NCBI GenBank assembly: GCA_045627385.1
Contig: JAZQNO010000013.1
Location: 74,193-138,192 of the forward strand
Origin: UBA1757 sp045627385
GTDB taxonomy: Bacteria; Bacteroidota; Bacteroidia; Bacteroidales; UBA1402
DNA length: 64,000 bases
Reading direction: 5' to 3'
Program-made: the position numbers and the translations under genes
The notes under the pieces: model-generated
Databases searched by the model: none
The model's input: the letters and a program-made list of their open reading frames with translations, nothing else
Told to the model about the DNA's origin: nothing
Shown here: positions 25,794-35,021 of the stretch, piece by piece
Position numbering within the stretch: the stretch's first letter is position 1
Layout: each line of letters starts with the position of its first letter

Positions 25794-28700
25794 ATGAGCA
25801 AAATTATAGGCTTAGATCTTGGAACCAACAGTATCGGTTGGGCTGTCGTAAATGCTGAAAATACCAAACGCGAAGATGGAACGCAGTATTTGAAACCGAC
25901 AGGCATTGAAATGGCCGGAAGCAGAATCATTCCTATGGACGCTTCGGTACTTGGAAATTTTGATGCGGGAAATTCTGTTTCACAAACAGCTGATAGAACC
26001 GGTTTCAGAGGAACTCGGCGTTTGCGCGAGAGATATCTTCTCAGACGCGAACGACTGAATCGTGTCCTTGATATTATGGGCTTTCTACCGGATCACTATG
26101 CCTCCGAACTGGATCGATACGGAAAGTTCAAATCTGACGATACGGAACCAAAACTGGCATGGAAGCCAACGGGGGATGGAAAATACCAATTCCTTTTCTT
26201 GGATTCGTTCAGCGAGATGTTGGAAGATTTCAGGCAATATCAACCCGAAATGTTGGCAAATGGAAAGAAAATTCCTCTGGACTGGACTCTGTACTATCTG
26301 AGAAAGAAAGCCTTGACTAGAAGAATTACAAATGAGGAATTGGCTTGGATTCTTTTGAATTTCAATCAGAAAAGAGGGTACTATCAGTTAAGAGGGGAAG
26401 ATGAAGAAGAAAAACCCGATCAGCTTGTCGAGTATTATTCTTTGAATGTCGTCAAAGTGGAAGACTCTGGCGATAAGAAAGGGGACGACGTCTGGTACAA
26501 TGTCTATTTGGAAAACGGGTGGATTTATCGCCGTTCGAGCAAATATCCTTTGGATTGGGTTGGCAAAACGAAAGATTTTATTGTTACCACCGCACTGGAT
26601 GAAGAGGGTAATCCCAAATTGGACAAGGACGGAAATGTGAGACGCTCGTTCCGTGCGCCCAAGGAAGACGATTGGACCCTCCAGAAGAAAAAAACGGAAA
26701 GCGACATAGAGCAATCGGGGCACTTTGTGGGAGAATACATCTATGATGCACTTTTGGCCAATCCGAATCAGAAAATCAAAGGCAAGCTGGTGCGTACGAT
26801 TGAACGAAAGTACTACAAGCAGGAGTTGCAACAGATTCTCAAGACACAGATTGCTCTGAACGAGACTTTGCAGAATGGCGAATTGTTGCAGAGGTGCCTG
26901 GAAGAACTTTATCCGAACAATGAAGCTCACAGAAATCTTTTTGCGGGGAAAGACTTCGCCTATCTGTTCGTGAATGACATCATTTTCTACCAGCGCCCGC
27001 TCAAAAGCAAAAAATCTCTTATCAGCAACTGCCCGTACGAATACAATGTTTTCAAGGATCCGAAAACCGGCGAATTCAAAAAATCGCCCATCAAATGCAT
27101 TCCCAAGTCTCATCCCTTGTATCAGGAGTTCCGTTTGTGGCAATTTGTCCGGAATCTCAGAATCTACGAAAGGACAAAAGTAATTGATGGAAACTTGTAC
27201 ACTGATGTCGATGTAACAGCAGAATTTCTGCAGACGGATCAAGACTATGTGGCACTATTTGATTTTCTGAATGAGCGGGCATCCATATCGCAGGACACTC
27301 TCTTGGGCAAACATTTCAATGTGAAGAAACCGAAAGGGAAAGACCAAGTGTATCCCTTCAGATGGAACTATGTGGAAGATAAGGAGTATCCCTGCAATGA
27401 GACAAAAGCCGGAATGACATCAGCATTGAAGAAGGCGGATCTTCCGACAGACAGTTTGACCAAAGAACAGGAACTGGCTTTGTGGCATATCCTGTATTCT
27501 GTGAATGATAAGCAGGAGCTTGAAAAGGCTTTGACAAAGTTTGCCCAGAAGCACCATTTGGGAGAAACCTTCGTTCCCGCATTTTCGAAGATGAAACCAT
27601 ATAACAGTGATTATGGCTCATATAGTGAGAAAGCAATCAAAAAACTGCTTTCTCTGATGCGAATGGGAAAGTACTGGAAGTTTGACAACATCGACAATAA
27701 GACAAAGCAGAGAATCGACCGAATCATTACGGGCGAGTTTGATGAATCCATCCGACAGAAAGTCCGTGAACAGACTATCAGCCTGAAGGAAGAATCGGAT
27801 TTCAAAGGACTTCCTGTATGGCTGGCCTGTTATATTGTGTATGACAGACATTCCGAGGCCGGTGATGCGACCAAATGGGAAAGCCCGGCCGACTTGGATC
27901 TGTTCCTGGACGGCTTCAAACAATACTCGCTGCGCAATCCGATTGTGGAACAGGTGGTGCTTGAGACTCTCAGAACGGTCCGAGACATTTGGAAACAAAC
28001 AGGCAGCATAGATGAAATCCACGTGGAAATGGGACGTGAGATGAAGAACCCTGCCGACAAGCGTAAACAAATGTCCCAGCAGATTGCTGCCAATGAAAAC
28101 GCCAATTTGAGAATCAAAGCACTGTTGGCAGAATTTGTCAATCCTGAGTACAAGATAGAAGGTGTGAGGCCCTATTCTCCGACACAACAGGATATCCTGC
28201 GCATTTACGAAGACTACGCCCTTTCAAATCTGAAGCAGGAAGATGCGGACTACGATTTCATTCATAAGATGTCGCTGACGGCTCAACCGACTCATGCTGA
28301 TGTGCAGCGTTATAAATTATGGCTTGAGCAGAAGTATATTTCCCCCTACACGGGGTGCGTCATTCCATTGGCCAAACTGTTCACGTCGGCTTATGAGATT
28401 GAACATGTCATTCCGCAATCCAGATACTTTGACGACTCATTCACTAACAAAGTGATTTGCGAATCTGAGGTAAATAAACTGAAAGACAAACAGCTGGGCT
28501 ATGAATTTATCAAGAATCATGCCGGTCAGAAAGTCCAGATATCCATGTCGGACAAACCGGTTGAGATTTTCTCTGTTCAGGCCTATGAAGAGTTTGTCAA
28601 ACAACACTATTCCGGGGTCAAGCTGAAAAAAATGTTGATGGATGACATTCCAGACCAGTTCATTGAACGTCAGATGAATGACAGCCGGTATGTCAGCAAA

Positions 28701-30410
28701 TACATCAAGAGCCTGTTGTCGAATATCGTAAGGGAAAAACTTGAAAACGGCGAATATGAACAGGAAGCCATTTCCAGAAATGTCATCCCTTCAAATGGAC
28801 AAATTACCGACCGCTTGAAGAAAGATTGGGGAGTGAACGATGTTTGGAATTCCATCATTTTACCTCGTTTCCAAAGGATGAACGAGATTACCGGACGTAG
28901 TTGTTTTACCGCATTGAATCAGCAAGGACATGAAATTCCGGCCATGCCATTGGAACTGCAGAAGGGCTTCAACAAGAAACGCATCGACCACCGTCATCAT
29001 GCGATGGATGCTATTGTAATTGCATGTACCACGCGCGATCACATCAATCTGTTGAACAATGAAGCAGCCATGTCGAAGAACAATGCCAACCGGTATCAGC
29101 TTTCCAGAAAGTTGCGCAGATACGAGCCTGTTGTCATAGAACGTGATGGAGAGAAAAAGACTATAGATGTAGCAAGGGAGTTTCTGATGCCGTGGCCTTC
29201 ATTTGCTGCTGATACCCGCTCGGCCCTGTCTGAAATAGTGGTCAGTTTCAAACAGAATCTTCGTGTGGTGAATAAGGCGACCAACTCCTATCAACACTAC
29301 GATGAGAATGGTAGAAAGGTCCTCGTAAAACAGACATCCGGTGATAATATGGCGGTTCGTAAACCAATGCATAAAGACACGGTTTTCGGACTGGTCAATT
29401 TGAAACTGAAGAAATCCGTTTCATTGAACGATGCTTTGAAGAATCCTTCGATGATAGTGGATCGCACTTTGAAACAGAGGGTGTTGGCATTGCGGAAAGA
29501 CGGGCTTGATGCAAAGAAAATCAAGAAAGAATTGGAATTGGATGCATCTGTCGGCAATAGAGTGGAGGTCTATTATTTCACCAATGAGACAAAAGACAGA
29601 TATTTCGCCACAAGGAAGACTCTCGATACCAGTTTTGATAAAAACACGATTCTCAATTCTGTCACTGATACAGGTATTCAGAAGATTCTGTTAGCCCACC
29701 TCGAACGATGCGGCAATAAACCGGATATCGCTTTCAGCCCAGATGGTGTCGACAATATGAATAGGGACATTGTCGAATTGAACGGCGGCGTCCCTCATAA
29801 ACCGATCTTCAAAGTCCGTTGGTACGAGAAAGCCGATAAGTTTGCCATCGGTCAGACCGGGAATAAGAAAACGAAGTATGTTGAGGCAGCGAAAGGCACG
29901 AATCTGTTCTTCGCAATCTATCAGAAAGAATCGGTAGACAAGGACACGGGCAGAGTGGTGTATGGCAGGTCATTTGCCACTGTCCCATTGAATATAGCTG
30001 TAGAACGTTTGAAACAACATTTGAAACCGGTTCCAGAGGTGAATGAGAATGGTGAAAAACTGCTGTTTTGGCTTTCGCCGAACGACTTGGTCTATGTGCC
30101 CACGCCAGACGAAATGGAAAGTGGACACATCTCAGAGCCCCTTGATAAGGGCAGGATATACAAGTTTGTTGACCCAGATGGAAACAACGGGGCTTTTACA
30201 CCTTGCTCGCTAGCAGCCGTTATATTCGCTCACAATTATAATGATCAAAAGAAATTAAATATAAGTTTCCCAATTCAGGATGAGATAGGGTTAGGAAGCC
30301 CTAGGTCAAAAAATACAAAAGCGATATCGGGAGAATATATACGGAACATATGTGTTCCCTTGGAGGTGGATAGATTAGGCCGTGTTATTATCAAACCTGC
30401 TGCCAAATGA
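25794..30410 (+). CDS. cas9: CRISPR-associated endonuclease Cas9 (type II-C)
   Basis: Cas9 cuts DNA matching a crRNA spacer, using tracrRNA:crRNA as guide. Nuclease residues are all present: Asp8 in GLDLGTNSIGWAVV (RuvC-I), Glu745 in IHVEMGRE (RuvC-II), His871 in YEIEHVIPQS and Asn894 in SEVNKLK (HNH), His1069 and Asp1072 in HRHHAMDAIVIA (RuvC-III). An Arg-rich bridge helix lies near residues 66-85 (GFRGTRRLRERYLLRRERLN). At 1538 residues it is much longer than the usual II-C proteins of about 1000-1100 and somewhat longer than other large Bacteroidota members. The extra length is partly in a long C-terminal PAM-interacting part after residue 1090. It overlaps cas1 by four bases. Confidence 0.98.
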   Translation: MSKIIGLDLGTNSIGWAVVNAENTKREDGTQYLKPTGIEMAGSRIIPMDASVLGNFDAGNSVSQTADRTGFRGTRRLRERYLLRRERLNRVLDIMGFLPDHYASELDRYGKFKSDDTEPKLAWKPTGDGKYQFLFLDSFSEMLEDFRQYQPEMLANGKKIPLDWTLYYLRKKALTRRITNEELAWILLNFNQKRGYYQLRGEDEEEKPDQLVEYYSLNVVKVEDSGDKKGDDVWYNVYLENGWIYRRSSKYPLDWVGKTKDFIVTTALDEEGNPKLDKDGNVRRSFRAPKEDDWTLQKKKTESDIEQSGHFVGEYIYDALLANPNQKIKGKLVRTIERKYYKQELQQILKTQIALNETLQNGELLQRCLEELYPNNEAHRNLFAGKDFAYLFVNDIIFYQRPLKSKKSLISNCPYEYNVFKDPKTGEFKKSPIKCIPKSHPLYQEFRLWQFVRNLRIYERTKVIDGNLYTDVDVTAEFLQTDQDYVALFDFLNERASISQDTLLGKHFNVKKPKGKDQVYPFRWNYVEDKEYPCNETKAGMTSALKKADLPTDSLTKEQELALWHILYSVNDKQELEKALTKFAQKHHLGETFVPAFSKMKPYNSDYGSYSEKAIKKLLSLMRMGKYWKFDNIDNKTKQRIDRIITGEFDESIRQKVREQTISLKEESDFKGLPVWLACYIVYDRHSEAGDATKWESPADLDLFLDGFKQYSLRNPIVEQVVLETLRTVRDIWKQTGSIDEIHVEMGREMKNPADKRKQMSQQIAANENANLRIKALLAEFVNPEYKIEGVRPYSPTQQDILRIYEDYALSNLKQEDADYDFIHKMSLTAQPTHADVQRYKLWLEQKYISPYTGCVIPLAKLFTSAYEIEHVIPQSRYFDDSFTNKVICESEVNKLKDKQLGYEFIKNHAGQKVQISMSDKPVEIFSVQAYEEFVKQHYSGVKLKKMLMDDIPDQFIERQMNDSRYVSKYIKSLLSNIVREKLENGEYEQEAISRNVIPSNGQITDRLKKDWGVNDVWNSIILPRFQRMNEITGRSCFTALNQQGHEIPAMPLELQKGFNKKRIDHRHHAMDAIVIACTTRDHINLLNNEAAMSKNNANRYQLSRKLRRYEPVVIERDGEKKTIDVAREFLMPWPSFAADTRSALSEIVVSFKQNLRVVNKATNSYQHYDENGRKVLVKQTSGDNMAVRKPMHKDTVFGLVNLKLKKSVSLNDALKNPSMIVDRTLKQRVLALRKDGLDAKKIKKELELDASVGNRVEVYYFTNETKDRYFATRKTLDTSFDKNTILNSVTDTGIQKILLAHLERCGNKPDIAFSPDGVDNMNRDIVELNGGVPHKPIFKVRWYEKADKFAIGQTGNKKTKYVEAAKGTNLFFAIYQKESVDKDTGRVVYGRSFATVPLNIAVERLKQHLKPVPEVNENGEKLLFWLSPNDLVYVPTPDEMESGHISEPLDKGRIYKFVDPDGNNGAFTPCSLAAVIFAHNYNDQKKLNISFPIQDEIGLGSPRSKNTKAISGEYIRNICVPLEVDRLGRVIIKPAAK

Positions 30411-31336
30411 TTAAACGAACCTTGTGTTTTAGTAATCCTGCCTATTTGTCTGTGAGGAACTCTCAACTGGTGATACAATTGCCGGAAGTTGAAAATAGTA
30501 ATCTTTCAGAATCCATAAAGCAGGATTCTGTTCGGACTGTCCCAATGGAAGACATTGGTGTCGTAGTACTCGACAACAGGCAAATTACCATCACACAGGG
30601 AGCGATAGAAGAATTGCTTAACAACAATTGTGCTGTCATTTCCTGCGACTCCAATCATCTGCCGATTGGGCTGATGCTGCCTTTGGCAGGCAACACCACT
30701 CAAAATGAACGCTTTCGTGCTCAGATAGATTCCTCCTTGCCCTTGAAAAAACAGCTCTGGCAACAGACGATTCAATGTAAAATCCGGAACCAAGCTGCGG
30801 TGCTGAAAACTTGTCGTGGTGTTGAGGTTGGCAATATGATGGCATGGGCATCTAAGGTAAAGAGCGGCGATCCCGACAATCTGGAAGCTCGTGCTGCAGC
30901 ATACTACTGGTCAAATATGTTCCCATCGATTCCCGATTTTACACGAGATAGGGAAGGGTGTCCACCAAACAATCTTTTGAATTATGGCTATGCCATCTTG
31001 AGGGCTGTGGTGGCGCGAGGTTTGGTGGCGAGCGGTCTTCTGCCCACACTTGGCATCCATCATCACAATAGGTACGATGCTTATTGCCTGGCCGATGACA
31101 TTATGGAACCCTATCGCCCATATGTGGATAAACAGGTTGTCGATATGCTTGACGAAGGTGTTGACGCCACTTCTATCACGAAGGAAATCAAACAATCTCT
31201 ACTGTCGATACCAGTGCTTGATGTCGTTATATCGGGGCAGCGCAGCCCTCTTATGATTGCAGTTGGGCAGACTACGGCATCAGTTTATCGTTGTTTCTCT
31301 GGGGAGTCAAGGAAAGTTGTTTATCCTGAAATGTAG
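30407..31336 (+). CDS. cas1: CRISPR-associated endonuclease Cas1 (type II)
   Basis: Cas1 (309 residues) integrates new spacers together with Cas2. The N-terminal beta domain includes IGVVVLDNRQITITQGAIEEL. The catalytic helical domain has Glu160 (NLEARAAAYYWSNMF), the His cluster 218-220 (LGIHHHNRYDAYCLADD) and Glu234 (IMEPYRP), as expected for metal binding. The start overlaps the cas9 stop (ATGA), so the two are translationally coupled. cas2 follows after six bases. No csn2 or cas4 is present, which defines subtype II-C. Confidence 0.97.
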   Translation: MIKRTLCFSNPAYLSVRNSQLVIQLPEVENSNLSESIKQDSVRTVPMEDIGVVVLDNRQITITQGAIEELLNNNCAVISCDSNHLPIGLMLPLAGNTTQNERFRAQIDSSLPLKKQLWQQTIQCKIRNQAAVLKTCRGVEVGNMMAWASKVKSGDPDNLEARAAAYYWSNMFPSIPDFTRDREGCPPNNLLNYGYAILRAVVARGLVASGLLPTLGIHHHNRYDAYCLADDIMEPYRPYVDKQVVDMLDEGVDATSITKEIKQSLLSIPVLDVVISGQRSPLMIAVGQTTASVYRCFSGESRKVVYPEM

Positions 31337-31342
31337 TGCATA

Positions 31343-31681
31343 GTGGCTCTGGACAGGTTCAGCGAATATCGAGTCATGTGGGTGCTGGTCTTTTTTGATT
31401 TGCCGACAGAAACCAAGAAAGAAAAGAAAGCCTATGTCGATTTTCGGAAAAACCTCCAGAACGATGGATTCACTATGTTTCAGTTTTCGATATATGTCAG
31501 GCATTGTGCCAGTGCGGAAAATTCGGATGTTCACAAACAACGTGTCCGTTCCTTCCTTCCGGAAAAGGGAAAGGTGGGTATTCTGAGTATAACAGATAAG
31601 CAGTTTGGATCCATAGAACTGTTTATTGGTCGGAGAGAAGATCAGAAAAAAGCAGCCGGTCAGCAACTGGAGTTATTTTGA
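31343..31681 (+). CDS. cas2: CRISPR-associated protein Cas2
   Basis: Cas2 (112 residues) is the structural partner of Cas1 in spacer acquisition. The ferredoxin-like fold is seen in YRVMWVLVFFDLPTETKKEKKAYVDF, where the Asp of FFDLP is the conserved metal-site residue, and in GFTMFQFSIYVRHC. The start is a GTG at 31343 (MALDRFSEYRVMW), supported by the usual RFSEYRxMWVLV beginning of type II Cas2 proteins. An ATG at 31376 would remove part of the first strand. Confidence 0.96.
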   Translation: MALDRFSEYRVMWVLVFFDLPTETKKEKKAYVDFRKNLQNDGFTMFQFSIYVRHCASAENSDVHKQRVRSFLPEKGKVGILSITDKQFGSIELFIGRREDQKKAAGQQLELF

Positions 31682-31708
31682 AATGAAAAATCTCCCAAGT
31701 GTGAAAAC

Positions 31709-31740
31709 AAAAACCAGCCGTTGAGGGCTGGTTTTTTGTT
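31709..31740. terminator. Bidirectional terminator between cas2 and the CRISPR array
   Basis: Stem AAAAACCAGCC (31709-31719) and GGCTGGTTTTTT (31726-31737). The plus strand ends TTTTTTGTTTTC and the minus strand ends GGTTTTTGTTTTC. It can stop the cas operon from the left and crRNA transcripts arriving from the right. Confidence 0.8.
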
Positions 31741-31790
31741 TTCATGAAACAGCTGTAAGATTCTGTAATTGAGTTCTTTGCTCTGATTGA

Positions 31791-33439
31791 GCTGTTTCAG
31801 AGATCAAAGATACAAGATTTTGAAAGCAATTCACAACAACTCCTCGAAGTTCCCTGCGGCGAAAGCCACTGTTTCAGAGATCAAAGATACAAGATTTTGA
31901 AAGCAATTCACAACTGGTGGTTTCTACTTTGCGTAAAATGTCAGCTGTTTCAGAGATCAAAGATACAAGATTTTGAAAGCAATTCACAACTAATACGCTT
32001 TCATAATACTTTGGATGAAGCTGTTTCAGAGATCAAAGATACAAGATTTTGAAAGCAATTCACAACTGCCGAGTGCGGAAGCATACGCGACACCGGGCTG
32101 TTTCAGAGATCAAAGATACAAGATTTTGAAAGCAATTCACAACAGGGAGGGAGCCGGTGAAACGACTCTCTCTGCTGTTTCAGAGATCAAAGATACAAGA
32201 TTTTGAAAGCAATTCACAACGACACAGCGAATATCGCACAAACGCCATTGCTGTTTCAGAGATCAAAGATACAAGATTTTGAAAGCAATTCACAACTGGT
32301 ATGTGGAGTGAATCGCGATGCAGTTTGCTGTTTCAGAGATCAAAGATACAAGATTTTGAAAGCAATTCACAACCAGTCGCTGTCAGTATGACTGCATTTC
32401 CGTGCTGTTTCAGAGATCAAAGATACAAGATTTTGAAAGCAATTCACAACATCTTCGCGGTCGTAACAGCGCCGTTTGCAGCTGTTTCAGAGATCAAAGA
32501 TACAAGATTTTGAAAGCAATTCACAACCTGCCCTGCGGTCAGATGAAAGGCATCTGCTGTTTCAGAGATCAAAGATACAAGATTTTGAAAGCAATTCACA
32601 ACAGGCGTTTGTCGCCCGTCTTGGAAACGGAAGCTGTTTCAGAGATCAAAGATACAAGATTTTGAAAGCAATTCACAACACATAGTATGAACAGATATCG
32701 GAACACTTGGCTGTTTCAGAGATCAAAGATACAAGATTTTGAAAGCAATTCACAACGGGAACGGGGTATTCCTGCAATCCGCGATGCTGTTTCAGAGATC
32801 AAAGATACAAGATTTTGAAAGCAATTCACAACAGGAGCACGGACTGGCCAAGGAATATGCGGCTGTTTCAGAGATCAAAGATACAAGATTTTGAAAGCAA
32901 TTCACAACGTAGCAGCAGGGAGGTCCGCTGCAGTCGGGCTGTTTCAGAGATCAAAGATACAAGATTTTGAAAGCAATTCACAACTGGCGAAGCAGTCCCA
33001 GATAACTGTTTATGCTGTTTCAGAGATCAAAGATACAAGATTTTGAAAGCAATTCACAACTATAGTGCTGATTGACACCGCCCCGCATCCGCTGTTTCAG
33101 AGATCAAAGATACAAGATTTTGAAAGCAATTCACAACACGGTCAAAGCTTCATGCTGTATGAGTTTGGCTGTTTCAGAGATCAAAGATACAAGATTTTGA
33201 AAGCAATTCACAACCCTGCAGCTGCGGAACCAGATCCGTAAATGCTGTTTCAGAGATCAAAGATACAAGATTTTGAAAGCAATTCACAACTATAGTGCTG
33301 AGTGACACCAACGCACATCCGCTGTTTCAGAGATCAAAGATACAAGATTTTGAAAGCAATTCACAACGTAGGGTAGGAGCGAAAAAAAATAAATTTGCTG
33401 TTTCAGAGATCAAAGATACAAGATTTTGAAAGCAATTCA
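31791..33439 (-). CRISPR. CRISPR array, 22 repeats and 21 spacers, type II-C
   Basis: Repeats of 47 bases start at 31791, 31868, 31944, 32020, 32097, 32174, 32250, 32327, 32404, 32481, 32556, 32633, 32710, 32786, 32862, 32938, 33014, 33091, 33168, 33244, 33321 and 33397. On the crRNA (minus) strand each begins GTTGTGAATTGCTTTC and ends CTGAAACAGC. Spacers are 28-30 bases. The second repeat has a changed outer base. The 22nd lacks its last four bases (CAAC becomes TTTT), so the distal, older end is on the right. New spacers probably enter beside cas2. Each repeat holds TATCTTTG 21 bases after a TTG, a full promoter reading leftward. Pairing with the tracrRNA fixes the transcribed strand. Confidence 0.98.
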
Positions 33440-33454
33440 TTTTGTTGTTTCACT

Positions 33455-33484
33455 GCTTTGCCACTAAGGTCGCGGGAAAACCGG
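33455..33484 (+). repeat. Partial copy of the 85-bp repeat beside the array
   Basis: GCTTTGCCACTAAGGTCGCG and the following GGGAAAACCGG match the right-hand-set version of the 85-bp unit. It begins 15 bases after the last CRISPR repeat. The following stretch to 33668 has only short direct repeats (CACCAAGAT three times, TGTCTGCAAGAT twice). Confidence 0.75.
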
Positions 33485-33668
33485 CTCAAAATCGCTCGTG
33501 CCGGTGGAATTTGTAGTGCTGTTGAGGGTATTGCTGTGTTATACGGAAAATCCTTTATAAATTCGCACCAAGATTATCACCAAGATCGCACCAAGATTGT
33601 CTGCAAGATTGTCTGCAATAGTGGGTGTCACTGGGTTATGCTGGAAAGAACATATAAGAACATATGAT

Positions 33669-34283
33669 ATGAAACGATTGGTTGTCATCCTTTTCGCCGT
33701 TCTCTGTTCGGCATCTGTCATTGCTCAGAACGAAAAGGCGGTTGTGCCGGTTCTCGAAGTTGGTGCCGGGCTCTCGTTGGAAGTGCTTTCCGGCTACGGT
33801 GAACTTATGCCGGGTCTTGCCACTGAGCTCAATTTTGGCTTGGAAATACGTGTGGACGACAAGTGGTCTGTGATGCCTCAGATTGGCCACAACACCATGA
33901 TTGGTGCTGCATGGTATCTTTTCCTTGGGTACGTCGGTGGCGATATTGATGTATACAGTTTTTTCAATACTGCGGTCCTTGGCCGTTACAAACTCGACGA
34001 TGGTTTGGCTCTGGGATTTGGACCGGCCTTCTACATCACCGAGGGCGAAGATACCTACTACATCGACTCTAACCCTTTCGATCCGCGCGCTGGCCTGGTC
34101 AAGATAAAACCGTGGGATTTCGGCTTGCGCGCTACCGTTACAAAGGATTATGGGGAACACTGGCGCATTGGAGCCTTGGCTAATGTCGGACTTCGCAATA
34201 TGCTGATTCAGTATCCCGATGTTGGAATTAGCGGTCACACTTATCTCTTCTCTTACTGTTTCACTGCCGGTTTCCGTTTTTAA
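33669..34283 (+). CDS. Predicted outer-membrane beta-barrel protein
   Basis: I do not recognise a specific family. The 204-residue protein has a signal peptide (MKRLVVILFAVLCSASVIAQ) and amphipathic strands with small-loop turns (LEVGAGLSLEVLSGYG, LNFGLEIRVDDKWSVMPQIG, WDFGLRATVTKDYGEHW). The last strand YLFSYCFTAGFRF ends in Phe, the barrel-assembly signal. The ATG at 33669 is chosen because it starts the signal peptide; upstream frame to 33597 is repeat-like. It lies between the CRISPR array and an 85-bp repeat set and has no obvious partner. Confidence 0.75.
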   Translation: MKRLVVILFAVLCSASVIAQNEKAVVPVLEVGAGLSLEVLSGYGELMPGLATELNFGLEIRVDDKWSVMPQIGHNTMIGAAWYLFLGYVGGDIDVYSFFNTAVLGRYKLDDGLALGFGPAFYITEGEDTYYIDSNPFDPRAGLVKIKPWDFGLRATVTKDYGEHWRIGALANVGLRNMLIQYPDVGISGHTYLFSYCFTAGFRF

Positions 34284-34313
34284 CCGAGCTGCAGCGGCTT
34301 GCAACTGCGGCGA

Positions 34314-34540
34314 CCGACCTTAGTGCGGTTTTAGGCGGCTGGAAGCATGTTTTTGCCACTAAGGTCGCGGGAAAACGGCCCAAAGCGGCCTGCGGCGGGG
34401 AACCTTAGTGCGGTTTTAGGCGGCTGGAAGCATGTTTTTGCCACTAAGGTCGCGGGAAAACGGCCCAAAGCGGCCTGCGGCGGGGAACCTTAGTGTGGTT
34501 TTAGTCGGCTGGAAGCATGTTTTTGCCACTAAGGTCGGCA
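34314..34540 (+). repeat. Tandem array of the 85-bp repeat, right copy set
   Basis: Units begin (AGTG) at 34322, 34407 and 34492, again with exactly 85-base spacing and the same orientation as the set at 23557. The central part differs (CGGCCCAAAGCGGCCTGCGG instead of the GGGCCC-centred form). The outer parts, GGTTTTAGGCGGCTGGAAG and CATGTTTTTGCCACTAAGG, are the same. Confidence 0.9.
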
Positions 34541-34670
34541 AAACCGGCCCGCGGGAAGACTGAGGGAAAATAATCATACTGAGGGTATTGATAATCCGGA
34601 AGGAAAGGATACCTTTGCCTCTGAATGCCGTTGTTTGCATCTGACAACACACACACACACACATTTGGTC

Positions 34671-34862
34671 ATGCGAGGAAGAAAAGTACATATCACTCCG
34701 CTCGGATGGTTGGTCTTTTGGGCGATAATTGTTGTGATTTTTATAGGAAGTATCGTCCTTACTTTCGTTTTGGATGACGGCACTGAGTATTGGATGATTG
34801 GCCAGCCTGTGGCATTGATCCTTATTGGCATATTGTTCGGAGGGGCGGAAAGCGACGACTAG
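34671..34862 (+). CDS. Small hypothetical membrane protein
   Basis: A 63-residue protein with two hydrophobic helices, about residues 11-31 (LGWLVFWAIIVVIFIGSIVL) and 42-56 (MIGQPVALILIGILFGG), and an acidic end (AESDD). The ATG at 34671 follows a CA-dinucleotide run. A longer frame from 34635 would translate that run as His-Thr repeats and is unlikely. A strong terminator copy follows at 34888. Family unknown. Confidence 0.6.
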   Translation: MRGRKVHITPLGWLVFWAIIVVIFIGSIVLTFVLDDGTEYWMIGQPVALILIGILFGGAESDD

Positions 34863-34864
34863 CG

Positions 34865-34928
34865 GTATTGAACTGACTTCATACAAAATGCCGGCCCTCT
34901 TGGGGGCCGGCATTCGTTTTTGTGCTCG
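34865..34928. repeat. 64-bp repeat containing a bidirectional terminator, left copy
   Basis: Includes the stem AATGCCGGCCC / GGGCCGGCATT followed by CGTTTTTG on the plus strand and TTTTG on the minus strand. It matches 41381-41444 at 63 of 64 positions and in the same orientation. A weaker match continues beyond (CTCGTGTTAGTTTCCCG against CTCGTGTCAGCTTCCCG). Confidence 0.85.
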
Positions 34929-34985
34929 CGATAATTACTCGTGTTAGTTTCCCGTGATAAAACCGCGGAAATGGGCTGAAACGAC

Positions 34986-35021
34986 CGTCCTTAGTGTGGT
35001 TTCAGACGACTGAGAGTATGT
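34986..35021 (+). repeat. Degenerate partial copy of the 85-bp repeat
   Basis: CCTTAGTGTGGTTTCAGACG and ACTGAGAGTATGT match the start of the 85-bp unit with a few changes. It overlaps the stop codon of the small frame ending at 35002. Confidence 0.65.

Noticed and set aside
32015..32685. Several plus-strand open frames of 60-90 codons across the CRISPR array, all containing FQRSKIQDFESNS or RDQRYKILKAIHN
   Set aside because: They are translations of the 47-base repeat in two frames. They have no ribosome-binding context, and the array is transcribed on the other strand.
23557..34540. The 85-bp repeats as a second CRISPR array or as integron attC sites
   Set aside because: There are no unique spacers between units (units abut directly), and no integrase or attC core sequences are seen. 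A tandem intergenic repeat fits better.
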